NCBI RefSeq assembly: GCF_000686705.1
Contig: NZ_KK366006.1
Coordinates: 129,369 to 193,368 of the forward strand
Source: Clostridium hydrogeniformans DSM 21757
GTDB lineage: Bacteria; Bacillota; Clostridia; Clostridiales; Clostridiaceae
DNA: 64,000 bases
Reading direction: 5' to 3'
This document shows positions 18,377-26,969 of the stretch, piece after piece. The notes under the pieces are model-generated. The model saw only the letters and a list, made by a program, of their open reading frames with translations, was not told the origin of the DNA and did not search any database. The translations under genes were made by a program, and so were the position numbers. Within the stretch, counting starts at the first letter, position 1, and the number at the start of each line of letters is the position of its first letter.

Positions 18377-19562
18377 CTTTAAAACCTCCTAATACTATAG
18401 ATTCAACTATATAATTTGGTTTCCAAAGTGAACTTAAACTTTTCTTAAGTTCTATAATCCTTTCTCCTATTCTCTCTTTCTTTTCCTCGTTAAAAAGCAT
18501 TTCTTCCACTTCTCTTATTACATCACTTTTATCAAATTGCTCTACAGTACTTATAATATCCATGTATGGGTTTCCTTCCATAAGTGGCTTTAAAAACTTA
18601 TACCATCCTACTGGATACATATAATATCCATAGGTATAGACATCATCCCCCACTTTAGAAAACTTAGAATTCATAAGCATTATACAGGGTATCCTTGAAA
18701 GAGCGAGTCTTATCATAGAGGTAGAAGTTATATTTCTCCCAATATATAAGTCACTTGCCATAGCATATTTATCAAAGTCCTCTGTTGCCATAGAGGTAAT
18801 CCTTTTAATATTATTATTCAATGAATACTTAGCCTCATCTCCTATATATAGGATTAAATATCTTTTACTTAAATCACTAAGTATTGACTCATATATTTTA
18901 TCTGATATGGATATAAATTCATCGGCCCCTTTATATTTTCCATGGATATTCTGCCAGGTAGCTGAAGTCACCATTATAATTTTTTTATCTTTAGGAAGCC
19001 CTAATTCATCCCTGTACTTTTCCTTATTATCTTTGTTATATGGTAAAAAATCTTGAATAAGTGGATATTTAAATTGATTATTTTCTGAAGCTAAATGAGG
19101 ATTAACAATTGGGCATGGTGCTAGTTTAAACCCATAATCCTCTATTTTGGTATTTTTAAGTATATTAGAGTTGAATCCATATGTGTCCATGGCTTCTCTT
19201 TGTAATTCCCAATGAAAGTTATCAAAGGTTCCTACTTTCCCTGAAAATATTTCTAAGTCATTAATATTTATTCCATAATGCTTTTCACAATAATGATAAT
19301 TTAAAAAATCTGACAATATAATTATTTCTGGCTTAATTCTAAGTTCTATATCCTTTAATAAAACCCTATTTATTTTAGAGGCCTTAGGTATTAGTATGGT
19401 GTACGGGAAATTAAGACTTTTTACTACTTTTTCATGTCGTGGTGGTATTAAAAAATGTGGCTTATGACCATATTTCTTTATTTCCTTTGCAAATTCAATG
19501 GCTATTATAAGCTCTCCATAAGCCCAAAAGCTAGTTACAACAAATAATACCTTCAAACTCAT
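18339..19562 (-). CDS. GT-B-like protein B, paralogue of 22195-23457 (DUF6365-like)
   Basis: About 407 residues; the start is uncertain (ATG 19562 or 19571), because it lies inside the end of the radical SAM gene and has a weak ribosome binding site. Two Rossmann-like halves are seen: N-terminal LFVVTSFWAYGELIIA and HFLIPPRHEKVV, C-terminal KKIIMVTSATWQNI and ASDLYIGRNITSTSMIRLA. The pattern resembles MurG-like GT-B glycosyltransferases and, from memory, the DUF6365 group. Activity is unproven. It aligns along its length with the protein at 22195-23457, so the operon holds a diverged duplicate pair. Confidence 0.7.
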   Translation of the reverse strand: MSLKVLFVVTSFWAYGELIIAIEFAKEIKKYGHKPHFLIPPRHEKVVKSLNFPYTILIPKASKINRVLLKDIELRIKPEIIILSDFLNYHYCEKHYGININDLEIFSGKVGTFDNFHWELQREAMDTYGFNSNILKNTKIEDYGFKLAPCPIVNPHLASENNQFKYPLIQDFLPYNKDNKEKYRDELGLPKDKKIIMVTSATWQNIHGKYKGADEFISISDKIYESILSDLSKRYLILYIGDEAKYSLNNNIKRITSMATEDFDKYAMASDLYIGRNITSTSMIRLALSRIPCIMLMNSKFSKVGDDVYTYGYYMYPVGWYKFLKPLMEGNPYMDIISTVEQFDKSDVIREVEEMLFNEEKKERIGERIIELKKSLSSLWKPNYIVESIVLGGFKDDKESMYSINSF

Positions 19563-20439
19563 CCCACCCATAAAACTCTAAGTATTCTTTATATACCCCA
19601 CCACATTTCTTATTCTTAATACAGTTATTGCACACCTTTCCCTGATTACGAGTTTGTTTTTCCATAAAGTTATCATAGTTTGGCAATATAACATTATGGT
19701 AAAGAAGCTTGTACTTTATCTCTTCCCAGTTTATAAGGTGCTTGCTATAGTCCCCTAGGATACATGGAGGAAATCCTTCCAATGTAACAAAGGTATTTAA
19801 TTTTATAGCTGCATCAACAGCCTCTTTAACATAAGGTACTATATCAGTAAGCTTTGGAGTTACCTCATAAAAATTTTTATAAGCTTTTCCTGTTGGATGT
19901 ATAGCTGAAATATTTATATGATCTACTTTAAGTTCTTTTATGTTATACTCTATTATTTCCTTAAGTTTTTTATAGTTTTGTTTACAAACAACTGTATTAG
20001 TTCTAACCTTAGCTCCAAGTTCCTTCACATTCTTTATTCCTTCTACTACTTGATTAAAACATTTTTCCTTAACTCCACAAATTTCATCTAGAACCTCTTC
20101 ATTGTTAGAATGTAATGAAACCACAAATAAATTTACTCCTAACTCCACTGTAGTTTTTGCAAAGTCTTTATCAGCTAAGGCTCTTGCATTAGTTTGTATT
20201 GATACATTAGGATAACCTAAATCTTTAATCTTTTCTAAAACTTCTAGAAAATGAGGACATATACAAGGCTCTCCCCCATGGATGTTTACCACCTCATAGC
20301 CTCCATCTTTATTACTCTCAAGAAATTTAAATATAACCTCTTTTTTTACTAACTCTTCCCTATCTTTATGTGAGTCTACCACACAAAATATACAAGAATT
20401 ATTACAAGTATCCGTTAAATGTATGCTTAATCCTTTCAT
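19531..20439 (-). CDS. radical SAM protein with C-terminal Cys cluster (SPASM-like)
   Basis: 302 residues. The [4Fe-4S]/SAM motif is CNNSCIFC (Cys12, 16, 19), with HGGEPCICP as the GGE-type SAM-binding motif. The C-terminus has CNNCIKNKKC (Cys270, 273, 279) and Cys300-301, which could bind an auxiliary cluster as in SPASM/Twitch maturases. Its ATG overlaps the stop of the nucleotidyltransferase (ATGA). Peptide-modifying enzymes such as sactisynthases look like this; the substrate here is inferred from the neighbouring precursor-like gene. Confidence 0.85.
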   Translation of the reverse strand: MKGLSIHLTDTCNNSCIFCVVDSHKDREELVKKEVIFKFLESNKDGGYEVVNIHGGEPCICPHFLEVLEKIKDLGYPNVSIQTNARALADKDFAKTTVELGVNLFVVSLHSNNEEVLDEICGVKEKCFNQVVEGIKNVKELGAKVRTNTVVCKQNYKKLKEIIEYNIKELKVDHINISAIHPTGKAYKNFYEVTPKLTDIVPYVKEAVDAAIKLNTFVTLEGFPPCILGDYSKHLINWEEIKYKLLYHNVILPNYDNFMEKQTRNQGKVCNNCIKNKKCGGVYKEYLEFYGWDEFEGIICCN

Positions 20440-21269
20440 AGTTTACCCCCATTAATAAATAAATCATTATATACATTATTAAGTAAGTAGTTATATAACT
20501 TGTCTGTACAACCAATGTCATAGCACATCCCCTCTGGAAACATGATAGCCTTAGCCTTAAGCCCTTTTTCTACGGCTTCCATAAATATACTGCTCATTAG
20601 TAACTCTCCTTTATCTCTTTCTTCTCCCTTTATATACCTTAAAACTCTAGAATGTAGTAATTCTGTGAATTTAGGAGACCATACAGCAACATTCCATGAA
20701 TTATATATTTTTGTTGATTTAGGCTTATCATATATCCCTAGCACCTCTCCATTTTTACCTATTTCCACTGGTGCTAATTCTTTTGGATTATCAGAAGGAA
20801 AAACTCCTAATGCTAAATCTAACTCCTCTTCTATAAAGGCTTTATATAAACTTCTAAAACATGTACTTGGCTTAACCACAGTATCTGGCATTCCAAAGAA
20901 TACATCCTTATCTTTAACAAAAGGATAGGCAATATCAAGGGCTACAGGCATAGCATATAAGTTATTAGCAAGATCCTGTATCAAATATGCCATATTTACA
21001 TCATACCCATTCCCATCTCCATAAAACCTTATAAGCTCAGTCTTTTGGGTATTCACCACCATATATAAATTGTCTACTCCAGCATTTTTCATATTTTCTA
21101 TAATGTACTCTGAAATTACCTTAGGAACCCTTATCTCTTTTTTATTCTCATCTAAAGCAGTCTTATATCCTAAAGGGATTAACTCTTTCCATATCTGAAG
21201 AGGTTTCATCCTTTTCCCTATTCCTCCTGCTGGTATAACTGCAACCTTCTCCCTACTGCTAACTTTCAT
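20436..21269 (-). CDS. sugar-1-phosphate nucleotidyltransferase family protein
   Basis: 277 residues behind AAAGGAGGG. The N-terminal NTP-binding loop is PAGGIGKRMKP (13-23) with conserved Lys28, metal-site FGMPDT (Asp129), and CYDIGCTD near the C-terminus as a second metal site. This is the RmlA/GalU fold. Such enzymes make NDP-sugars from sugar-1-phosphates and NTP. Beside two GT-B-like proteins it could supply a sugar donor. The loop is less canonical than GGxGTRL, so the sugar or even a non-sugar phosphate cannot be assigned. Confidence 0.82.
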   Translation of the reverse strand: MKVSSREKVAVIPAGGIGKRMKPLQIWKELIPLGYKTALDENKKEIRVPKVISEYIIENMKNAGVDNLYMVVNTQKTELIRFYGDGNGYDVNMAYLIQDLANNLYAMPVALDIAYPFVKDKDVFFGMPDTVVKPSTCFRSLYKAFIEEELDLALGVFPSDNPKELAPVEIGKNGEVLGIYDKPKSTKIYNSWNVAVWSPKFTELLHSRVLRYIKGEERDKGELLMSSIFMEAVEKGLKAKAIMFPEGMCYDIGCTDKLYNYLLNNVYNDLFINGGKL

Positions 21270-21335
21270 TATATCCCTCCTTTAATCAAAGAATTTTATA
21301 TAAATATCTCTTTCTTTTATAAATAAATTTACTTT

Positions 21336-22214
21336 CTATATATTATCATATTCTAGTTGAATGGTAATTTTTCGTCTAACATATTCCTGCTTAATAGAGT
21401 TATCAAAATTCACATAATTCTCTTCCATATCTCCATATAGGCATAATCCATTTTCTACATCTATCATTATGTGACCAGAGTAAAAAGACTTTCCTTCCTT
21501 TGATGCTTTTTCATGGCATATCTTAACCTTTGAGTCATCACAATAATATTGAAATATAAAACATAATTTCTCTAAGCAAACTCCATATCCCATATACTTA
21601 AAATAAAACTTACCATTTTTAAAGGAGGACTCATCTTTATATAATCCAAGTCCTATAAAGCTTTCTTGGTTCGATATCTCATCTATCTCTACGAATTTAC
21701 CAATTGAACTAAATATTTTATTATTAGAATGTATTATAGATATAAAGCTTTCAAAGGTTATAATATCAAAGGCTTGCATTATTAAGAGGTATACACTTGG
21801 GGTCTTTGGGAGCTTATTGAAAGAATTATATAATGACTCATACTGTTCTTTCTCCCTAGTAAAAGGAGTATCCCCAAATAACTTCTTTCTTATTTCTTCT
21901 TCCTTTATTGAATATAATGCATGATTAAGAATAACTGACTTAGGAAAATTCCAATTCATCCAAGTGTTATTAGAGGAATTTCTAAACTTAACATCTTCCC
22001 AAGAAATTTCTGTGAAGAAAACATTATTTTCAGGAGAGCTAACTATATTTCTTATATACCTAGAATGTAATTGCTGTAGCCTTTCCCTGTTATTCTTTAA
22101 ATCAATATATCTATTATCCATGGTTATTTTATATCTACTCTTATGACCAATAGTTATATTTAAATTACTATTTGGTATTTCATTAAATAACCTCTTAAGT
22201 TCTAAAATATGCAT
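21336..22214 (-). CDS. uncharacterised cluster protein
   Basis: 292 residues, not recognised. It has no signal peptide, membrane segment or clear catalytic motif. It is rich in aromatic residues, with FFTEISWEDVKF and NTWMNWNFPKSV in the first third, and a beta-rich C-terminal half (FYFKYMGYGVCLEKL, YSGHIMIDVENGLCLYG). It overlaps the end of the upstream GT-B-like gene by 20 bp, so it is translationally coupled to the cluster. Its role may be specific to this pathway. Confidence 0.6.
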   Translation of the reverse strand: MHILELKRLFNEIPNSNLNITIGHKSRYKITMDNRYIDLKNNRERLQQLHSRYIRNIVSSPENNVFFTEISWEDVKFRNSSNNTWMNWNFPKSVILNHALYSIKEEEIRKKLFGDTPFTREKEQYESLYNSFNKLPKTPSVYLLIMQAFDIITFESFISIIHSNNKIFSSIGKFVEIDEISNQESFIGLGLYKDESSFKNGKFYFKYMGYGVCLEKLCFIFQYYCDDSKVKICHEKASKEGKSFYSGHIMIDVENGLCLYGDMEENYVNFDNSIKQEYVRRKITIQLEYDNI

Positions 22215-23457
22215 CTCCTCCTTTATCCTTTTCTATAATCTCTTCCATAACTTCAAAGGAGTCTTTAACTTTATAATATTTTTCTATAAAGTCCATCTGC
22301 TGTTTTTTTAATTCCTCTATAAAAACTTTATTATTAAGAAGATTATCTAGGGCGGAAACTGCTTCACTCACCTTAAACATGCTAGCTACTTCAAAGGTTT
22401 TTACATAAGGATTTTCTTTTAATACAGCTGTTAGAAAATTACTCCATCCAAACACACTAGCCTTAAATGGATAGACTACTTTTACTTCATCAGCCATCTC
22501 TCTATACCACAATGGCATTTCTTTTATTCTGTTAGTTAATTTATAAAACTCTATTAATTTGTTGTTTTGAAAAACTAAGGAAGGTACATTACCAAGTATA
22601 GCTTTAGTTAATGTAATTGAAACAATATTAGTAGTTATATATAGATCTGATATTAATAAGTACTTTTCAAATTCTTCTGATGGTAGACCCTTATAATGTA
22701 TATAGTTTATATTTTTAGACTTTCTCTCTATCCATTCCCCATGCCCTACATGGATTACTGTTACCTTTTCATTTAACATTTCTATATAGTTGTATAGAAT
22801 TTTAGGTATCCATTTTATAAGCATTGATAAGGCTGGAATCCTATATATATTTAAAGTTTCCCAATAAGATGTGGTTATAAAAATTATCTTTTCTTCTTCT
22901 TTTAAATCAATACTATTTTTTATCTTAATCTTTTCTTCAAATTGTAGGGGTTTTATATGATTAAATAGTCTAAAATATCCTTCCTCCTTACTCCTTGGCA
23001 TGGTTAAAGGACAGTTCTTTACTATATAATCACACTGATCTAACAAAGGTTTTAACTTTTTATTTATTCCTCCATAATAATCTATGGAATACCCTGCTTC
23101 TGAATACTCATATTCATCTAAGCTGATTATAGGAACTTTATACTGTTTTAAAAAACTTAAGTTTATTCCACTCCAATTCTCAGAGTATTCTACAGTAAAG
23201 GCATCACATAAAATTATATAACTTGGAAGAATATTTTTTATATAATTTTCCACTATACTACGATTCTTTTCTCTTCCATCTAATGTATCTAGATACAAAA
23301 ATGATATTTCCTTATCACTTACATACATCTTATGTTTTTTAGGTAATATAAAATGTATATCATAATTATCCCTTGGTAATGATTTCTGAAAAGAATCTGC
23401 AATGGTGAGTTCTCCTGATGAAAGTTCTCCTAGTATCATAAACATTAATTTAACCAT
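22195..23457 (-). CDS. GT-B-like protein A, paralogue of 18339-19562
   Basis: 420 residues, start ATG behind AGGGG. It shares landmarks in order with the second copy: MILGELSSGELTIA, HFILPKKH, YIILCDAFTVEY, KIIFITTSYWETL, ISDLYITTNIVSITLTKA, FGWSNFL and KENPY. These fit a two-domain GT-B fold with the donor site in the C-terminal half. Glycosyltransfer is inferred, not shown. Tight packing with both neighbours places it in the cluster. Confidence 0.68.
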   Translation of the reverse strand: MVKLMFMILGELSSGELTIADSFQKSLPRDNYDIHFILPKKHKMYVSDKEISFLYLDTLDGREKNRSIVENYIKNILPSYIILCDAFTVEYSENWSGINLSFLKQYKVPIISLDEYEYSEAGYSIDYYGGINKKLKPLLDQCDYIVKNCPLTMPRSKEEGYFRLFNHIKPLQFEEKIKIKNSIDLKEEEKIIFITTSYWETLNIYRIPALSMLIKWIPKILYNYIEMLNEKVTVIHVGHGEWIERKSKNINYIHYKGLPSEEFEKYLLISDLYITTNIVSITLTKAILGNVPSLVFQNNKLIEFYKLTNRIKEMPLWYREMADEVKVVYPFKASVFGWSNFLTAVLKENPYVKTFEVASMFKVSEAVSALDNLLNNKVFIEELKKQQMDFIEKYYKVKDSFEVMEEIIEKDKGGDAYFRT

Positions 23458-23473
23458 AGCTATTACCCCTATA

Positions 23474-24100
23474 TTAAAAGTAAATCTCTTCTATTAAAGT
23501 AATCTTTTCTACTATATCACCATCCCCAGATATCTTAAGCTTGTTCTTGTATTCCACTAAAAAACTTCTAAAAAAATCTGATATTAACTCTATCTTACCT
23601 CCTTCTAATTCCTTAGAATCATCTATTATTTTTATTGCCTTATCCCTATTAGACATAGAATAATATATTTCTGATAAAAATATATAGGTCACTATATAAT
23701 AGGACTTATATTCAGATTTTTTTTGCTCATCTATTAAGTTCTCCAGTCCATTAATTATGGTATCCTCTGCTTCGTAACTAAAAGATAAAAGCCTGTATTT
23801 CATTATTAACATTAACCAATTAAGTGGTTCCTGTTCTAGTATTCTATCTATAGCACCAATAATATCATTCATTATAGAAAAAGATACCTCATTATTATAT
23901 TGATTAATGGTTTCATCATGCTTTGCTAAAAACCAGTTATAAAATATAAAGGTTAATGCTTTTTCCCTATTATCTAAATCACTATAATATAGGTCCTTAA
24001 CCTTTTTATTATAACTACTATCCTTATATTTTAACTTAGCTAAAAAAGCACTAGTTCTAACACTTTCTTCTACTTTACTATCAATATAAAGCAAAGCCAT
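23474..24100 (-). CDS. helical-repeat (TPR-like) cluster protein
   Basis: 208 residues from ATG 24100, one base after the precursor stop; an in-frame ATG at 24139 would overlap the precursor by 38 bp. It is all-helical by composition, with a TPR-like stretch near the C-terminus (YIVTYIFLSEIYYSMSNRDKAIKII). It has no signal peptide. TPR proteins act as protein-binding adaptors, so it could hold the precursor or the modifying enzymes. Not otherwise recognised. Confidence 0.6.
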   Translation of the reverse strand: MALLYIDSKVEESVRTSAFLAKLKYKDSSYNKKVKDLYYSDLDNREKALTFIFYNWFLAKHDETINQYNNEVSFSIMNDIIGAIDRILEQEPLNWLMLIMKYRLLSFSYEAEDTIINGLENLIDEQKKSEYKSYYIVTYIFLSEIYYSMSNRDKAIKIIDDSKELEGGKIELISDFFRSFLVEYKNKLKISGDGDIVEKITLIEEIYF

Positions 24101-24101
24101 A

Positions 24102-24422
24102 CTATATATCATCCTCCGTTGCCTTTTCAACTTCTTCATTACCCTCTAAGTCTGGTGTATATACTGCTGAATCTGCTGCAAAAAACTCTTCCATATTCTC
24201 TGGGGTTAGTTTATCATAATCATCTTCTCCTAAAGACTTAATGAGTATCTTCTGTACTTCTGATAGTTCATAATCATTAAGAATTTCCTCTGGTTCTTCT
24301 ATAAGTCTCTTTTTAAACTCCCCATCTTGTACTGCCTTCATTATTATCTCTTGTATTGCTGTGCCGCTATTATTTACGGTCTCCATTACCTTGTCATTTT
24401 CTCTTTCTTTAAAATCACTCAT
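24102..24422 (-). CDS. putative RiPP precursor, NHLP-clan-like leader
   Basis: 106 residues behind GGAGGGG. Residues about 21-65 (AIQEIIMKAVQDGEFKKRL, EEILNDYELSEVQKIL) match the helical leader type I recall for Os1348/Franean1_4349 and nitrile-hydratase-like precursors: short acidic helices with a D-x-EF-(K/R) turn and a loop of prolines. The C-terminal segment from Ala82 (AADSAVYTPDLEG) would be the core. It has no Cys, so lanthionine or sactionine rings are excluded; Tyr88, Thr89, Pro90 and Ser85 are candidate sites. It sits directly after an ABC-2 transporter and before modification genes. The family assignment is from pattern memory only. Confidence 0.6.
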   Translation of the reverse strand: MSDFKERENDKVMETVNNSGTAIQEIIMKAVQDGEFKKRLIEEPEEILNDYELSEVQKILIKSLGEDDYDKLTPENMEEFFAADSAVYTPDLEGNEEVEKATEDDI

Positions 24423-24457
24423 TTAAACCCCTCCATAAAATATTAATTTATATAAAT

Positions 24458-25273
24458 TTATATAAATAATGCTGCTAATATTAAAGGTAAAAATATTAAA
24501 GCAGCTATTAAATCTTTATTACCTTCCTTATTTTTATTATCCCATTTAAAAAGCCTGTAGCTTAAAATATAGGATAATACTGCCATAATAAATAATATTA
24601 TTAAGGCTTTTGAAGAAGGTATACCGCCCTTTAAGCTTTCTGTCCCCATTGCTAAGTTATTAATACTATTCATTGCATAGGTACTTGGAATTAATTTAGA
24701 GATTGTTTTTAAAGACTCTGGCATAGATTTTATTGGAAGCATTAATCCACCTATCATTACAGATGGTATAAAAATTAACTGAGCCCATAAGGTGGTTACT
24801 CTTGAATTATTACTACATACCCCTATAAGTATTGATAACCCTAAGTTTACAAAAGCAAAAACTCCACATATTAGTACTAGATATAATGGGTTTTCAGGGA
24901 TATTTGCATTAAAAAATACCTTTGATGAGAAATATATTATTATTGAACTTATTAAAATATGAAAAAGAGTTGATATGGTTATAAGTGATATTATTTGTAG
25001 CCTGCTTATTCCATATATTTTGTAGCTTCTATATACTCCATTATCTCTTGAAGAAACTATAAGGTTTGGTATGCTTAATATAGTAGCTGCCATAATACTA
25101 AATATTATCATAGAAGGTATCATCTGCTCTTTAAAATCTGGTTGTAATTTTCCCATTATATTTCCTATGAAAAAGAAAAATCCTAGAGGAAATAAATAAT
25201 TCATAAATAATATGGATTTATCCCTAAGTCCCATATTAAATTCTATTTTTAAGTGATATAAAAAATTCTTCAT
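24458..25273 (-). CDS. ABC-2 type transporter permease
   Basis: 271 residues with six predicted helices, in the layout of ABC-2 permeases: an N-terminal cytoplasmic segment, then helices at about 27-43, 55-75, 103-125, 133-155, 165-185 and 225-245. The core motif PSVMIGGLMLPIKSMPESLK is typical. It starts 2 bp after the ATPase stop with GGAGGTG inside the upstream gene. It pairs with the ATPase as an exporter for the cluster product or as self-protection. Confidence 0.9.
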   Translation of the reverse strand: MKNFLYHLKIEFNMGLRDKSILFMNYLFPLGFFFFIGNIMGKLQPDFKEQMIPSMIIFSIMAATILSIPNLIVSSRDNGVYRSYKIYGISRLQIISLITISTLFHILISSIIIYFSSKVFFNANIPENPLYLVLICGVFAFVNLGLSILIGVCSNNSRVTTLWAQLIFIPSVMIGGLMLPIKSMPESLKTISKLIPSTYAMNSINNLAMGTESLKGGIPSSKALIILFIMAVLSYILSYRLFKWDNKNKEGNKDLIAALIFLPLILAALFI

Positions 25274-25275
25274 AT

Positions 25276-26187
25276 TTACACCTCCTGCTCAGTTAATTTT
25301 ATAAAGGTGTCTTCTAAGGATGGTCTATCTACCTTTAAATCAGTTATTATATTATTACTTTCCTTAAGATGATTTACTAAGGTAAACAACATATTATTTA
25401 TATCTGTTGAATAGAACACATGATATTCCTCTATCTGTCCACTATATTTAATACTTTCACAGCATATATCTTTAATTCCTATATCTTCTTCATTAAGTTT
25501 AATCATAATCTTATTTCCTTTATTCATAGATGCTGATATCTCTAGCGGACTTCCAACCTTAACTAATTTTCCATTTACTAAAACTCCAATCCTATCAGAA
25601 AGCTTTTCAACCTCTGCCATATCATGAGATGCTAATAATATAGTAGTGTTTTCTTTCTTTAACTCTTCAATAATCTTATGAAGTTCTATTCTTGTAACTA
25701 CATCAAGACCCGCAGTTGGTTCGTCTAATATAAGTAATTTTGGTTTATGTGCAATAGCTATGGCTAATACTACCTTTCTTTGTTGCCCTACTGATAAACT
25801 TCCATAACACTTATTCATATGTTCTGTTAACTTAAATCTTTCTAAAATATTATGGGGAAGACCTACATTATGATATCCTGTAAATAACTTAATAGCTTCT
25901 GATACCTTCATATCCTTTGGCAATGCTGAGGATTGCAATTGCACTCCCATTACCTTTCTTATATGATTTAGATTATTAGAAACTGATTTGTTATCAATTA
26001 ATATCTCCCCTTTAGTAGGTTTAATTAGTCCTTCTAAACACTCTAAGGTGGTAGTCTTCCCAGCTCCATTAGGTCCTAATAAAGCAAATACCTCTCCTTC
26101 TTTAATAAAAAAACTTATGTCATCTACAGCTTTATGTCCATTATAATCCTTAGATAAATTTCTAACTTCTACAAGAAATCTATTCAT
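25276..26187 (-). CDS. ABC-2 transporter ATP-binding subunit
   Basis: 303 residues. Walker A GPNGAGKTT, Q-loop QLQSS, signature LSVGQQRK, Walker B LLILDEPTAGLD and the H-loop ASHD are all intact. A C-terminal domain of about 85 residues follows. It is the first gene of the cluster, starting behind AAGGGGAGAGGGG. The 143 bp upstream are very AT-rich and must hold the operon promoter (a possible TTTACA near 26280). Confidence 0.92.
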   Translation of the reverse strand: MNRFLVEVRNLSKDYNGHKAVDDISFFIKEGEVFALLGPNGAGKTTTLECLEGLIKPTKGEILIDNKSVSNNLNHIRKVMGVQLQSSALPKDMKVSEAIKLFTGYHNVGLPHNILERFKLTEHMNKCYGSLSVGQQRKVVLAIAIAHKPKLLILDEPTAGLDVVTRIELHKIIEELKKENTTILLASHDMAEVEKLSDRIGVLVNGKLVKVGSPLEISASMNKGNKIMIKLNEEDIGIKDICCESIKYSGQIEEYHVFYSTDINNMLFTLVNHLKESNNIITDLKVDRPSLEDTFIKLTEQEV

Positions 26188-26330
26188 TTCCCCTCTCCCC
26201 TTAAAATTAATAAATTATCAAATTAAAAAACTTTATTATATTATATATTTATAATATAATAACCTTTATTACATTTATTGTAAATTATTTTTTTGTTAAT
26301 ATATATTAACTTTAATATTAAGATAAACTA

Positions 26331-26366
26331 AGGGGACTAAGAATCTTCTATTCTTAATCCCCTTAA
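26331..26366 (-). terminator. terminator after lemA
   Basis: AAGGGGATTAAGAAT/ATTCTTAGTCCCCTT stem. It separates the LemA operon from the biosynthetic cluster. Confidence 0.8.
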
Positions 26367-26383
26367 CACATTCTATATTATAT

Positions 26384-26947
26384 TTAAAACTTAACCCTAA
26401 CTACGTCTCTATCCCTATCCTCTATTTTAAAATATGCTTCTTCTTTAAATCCAAAAATAGAAGCAAAAATATTTTTAGGAAAAACCTGAATACTATTATT
26501 ATATTTAAGGACTATATCATTATAAAACTGTCTTGAATATCTTATTTTCTCTTCAGTATCCTTTAAGTCTCCTTGAAGACTTATAAAATTGCTATTTGCC
26601 TTAAGCTCTGGATAAGCTTCAACTACCACCATAAGCTTATCTAAGGCCTCAGCCATCATATTATTTGCATTAACAGTCTCTTCTATGGACTTAGCAGATA
26701 TAGCAGCATTTCTTGCTTTTACTACTTCATCAAAGGTGCTCTTTTCGTGAGCTGCGTATCCCTTAACAGTTTCAACTAAATTTGGTATTAAATCTGCTCT
26801 ATTCTTAAGCTGAACATCTATTTGTGCCCAAGAATTCTTCACTCTATTTCTTAAAGTAACCAGTCCATTATATATAGAAATTATATATAGTAGCAATATA
26901 ACTACTAAGAAAATAGTAACTATTAAACCTATCTTCACTTTATTCAC
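26384..26947 (-). CDS. lemA: LemA family protein
   Basis: 187 residues. One N-terminal membrane helix (about 5-27) is followed by the conserved LRNRVKNSWAQIDVQLK, RADLIPNLVETVKGYA and EKIRYSRQFYND signatures. The role of LemA proteins is unsettled. They are usually found next to DUF2207 or TPM_phosphatase proteins, as here (22-bp gap). Confidence 0.93.
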   Translation of the reverse strand: MNKVKIGLIVTIFLVVILLLYIISIYNGLVTLRNRVKNSWAQIDVQLKNRADLIPNLVETVKGYAAHEKSTFDEVVKARNAAISAKSIEETVNANNMMAEALDKLMVVVEAYPELKANSNFISLQGDLKDTEEKIRYSRQFYNDIVLKYNNSIQVFPKNIFASIFGFKEEAYFKIEDRDRDVVRVKF

Positions 26948-26969
26948 TCCTTATAATAAAACTTTATGG

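Noticed and set aside
24102..24422. Lanthipeptide or sactipeptide precursor
   Set aside because: The sequence has no cysteine and no lanthionine or cyclodehydratase genes are adjacent.
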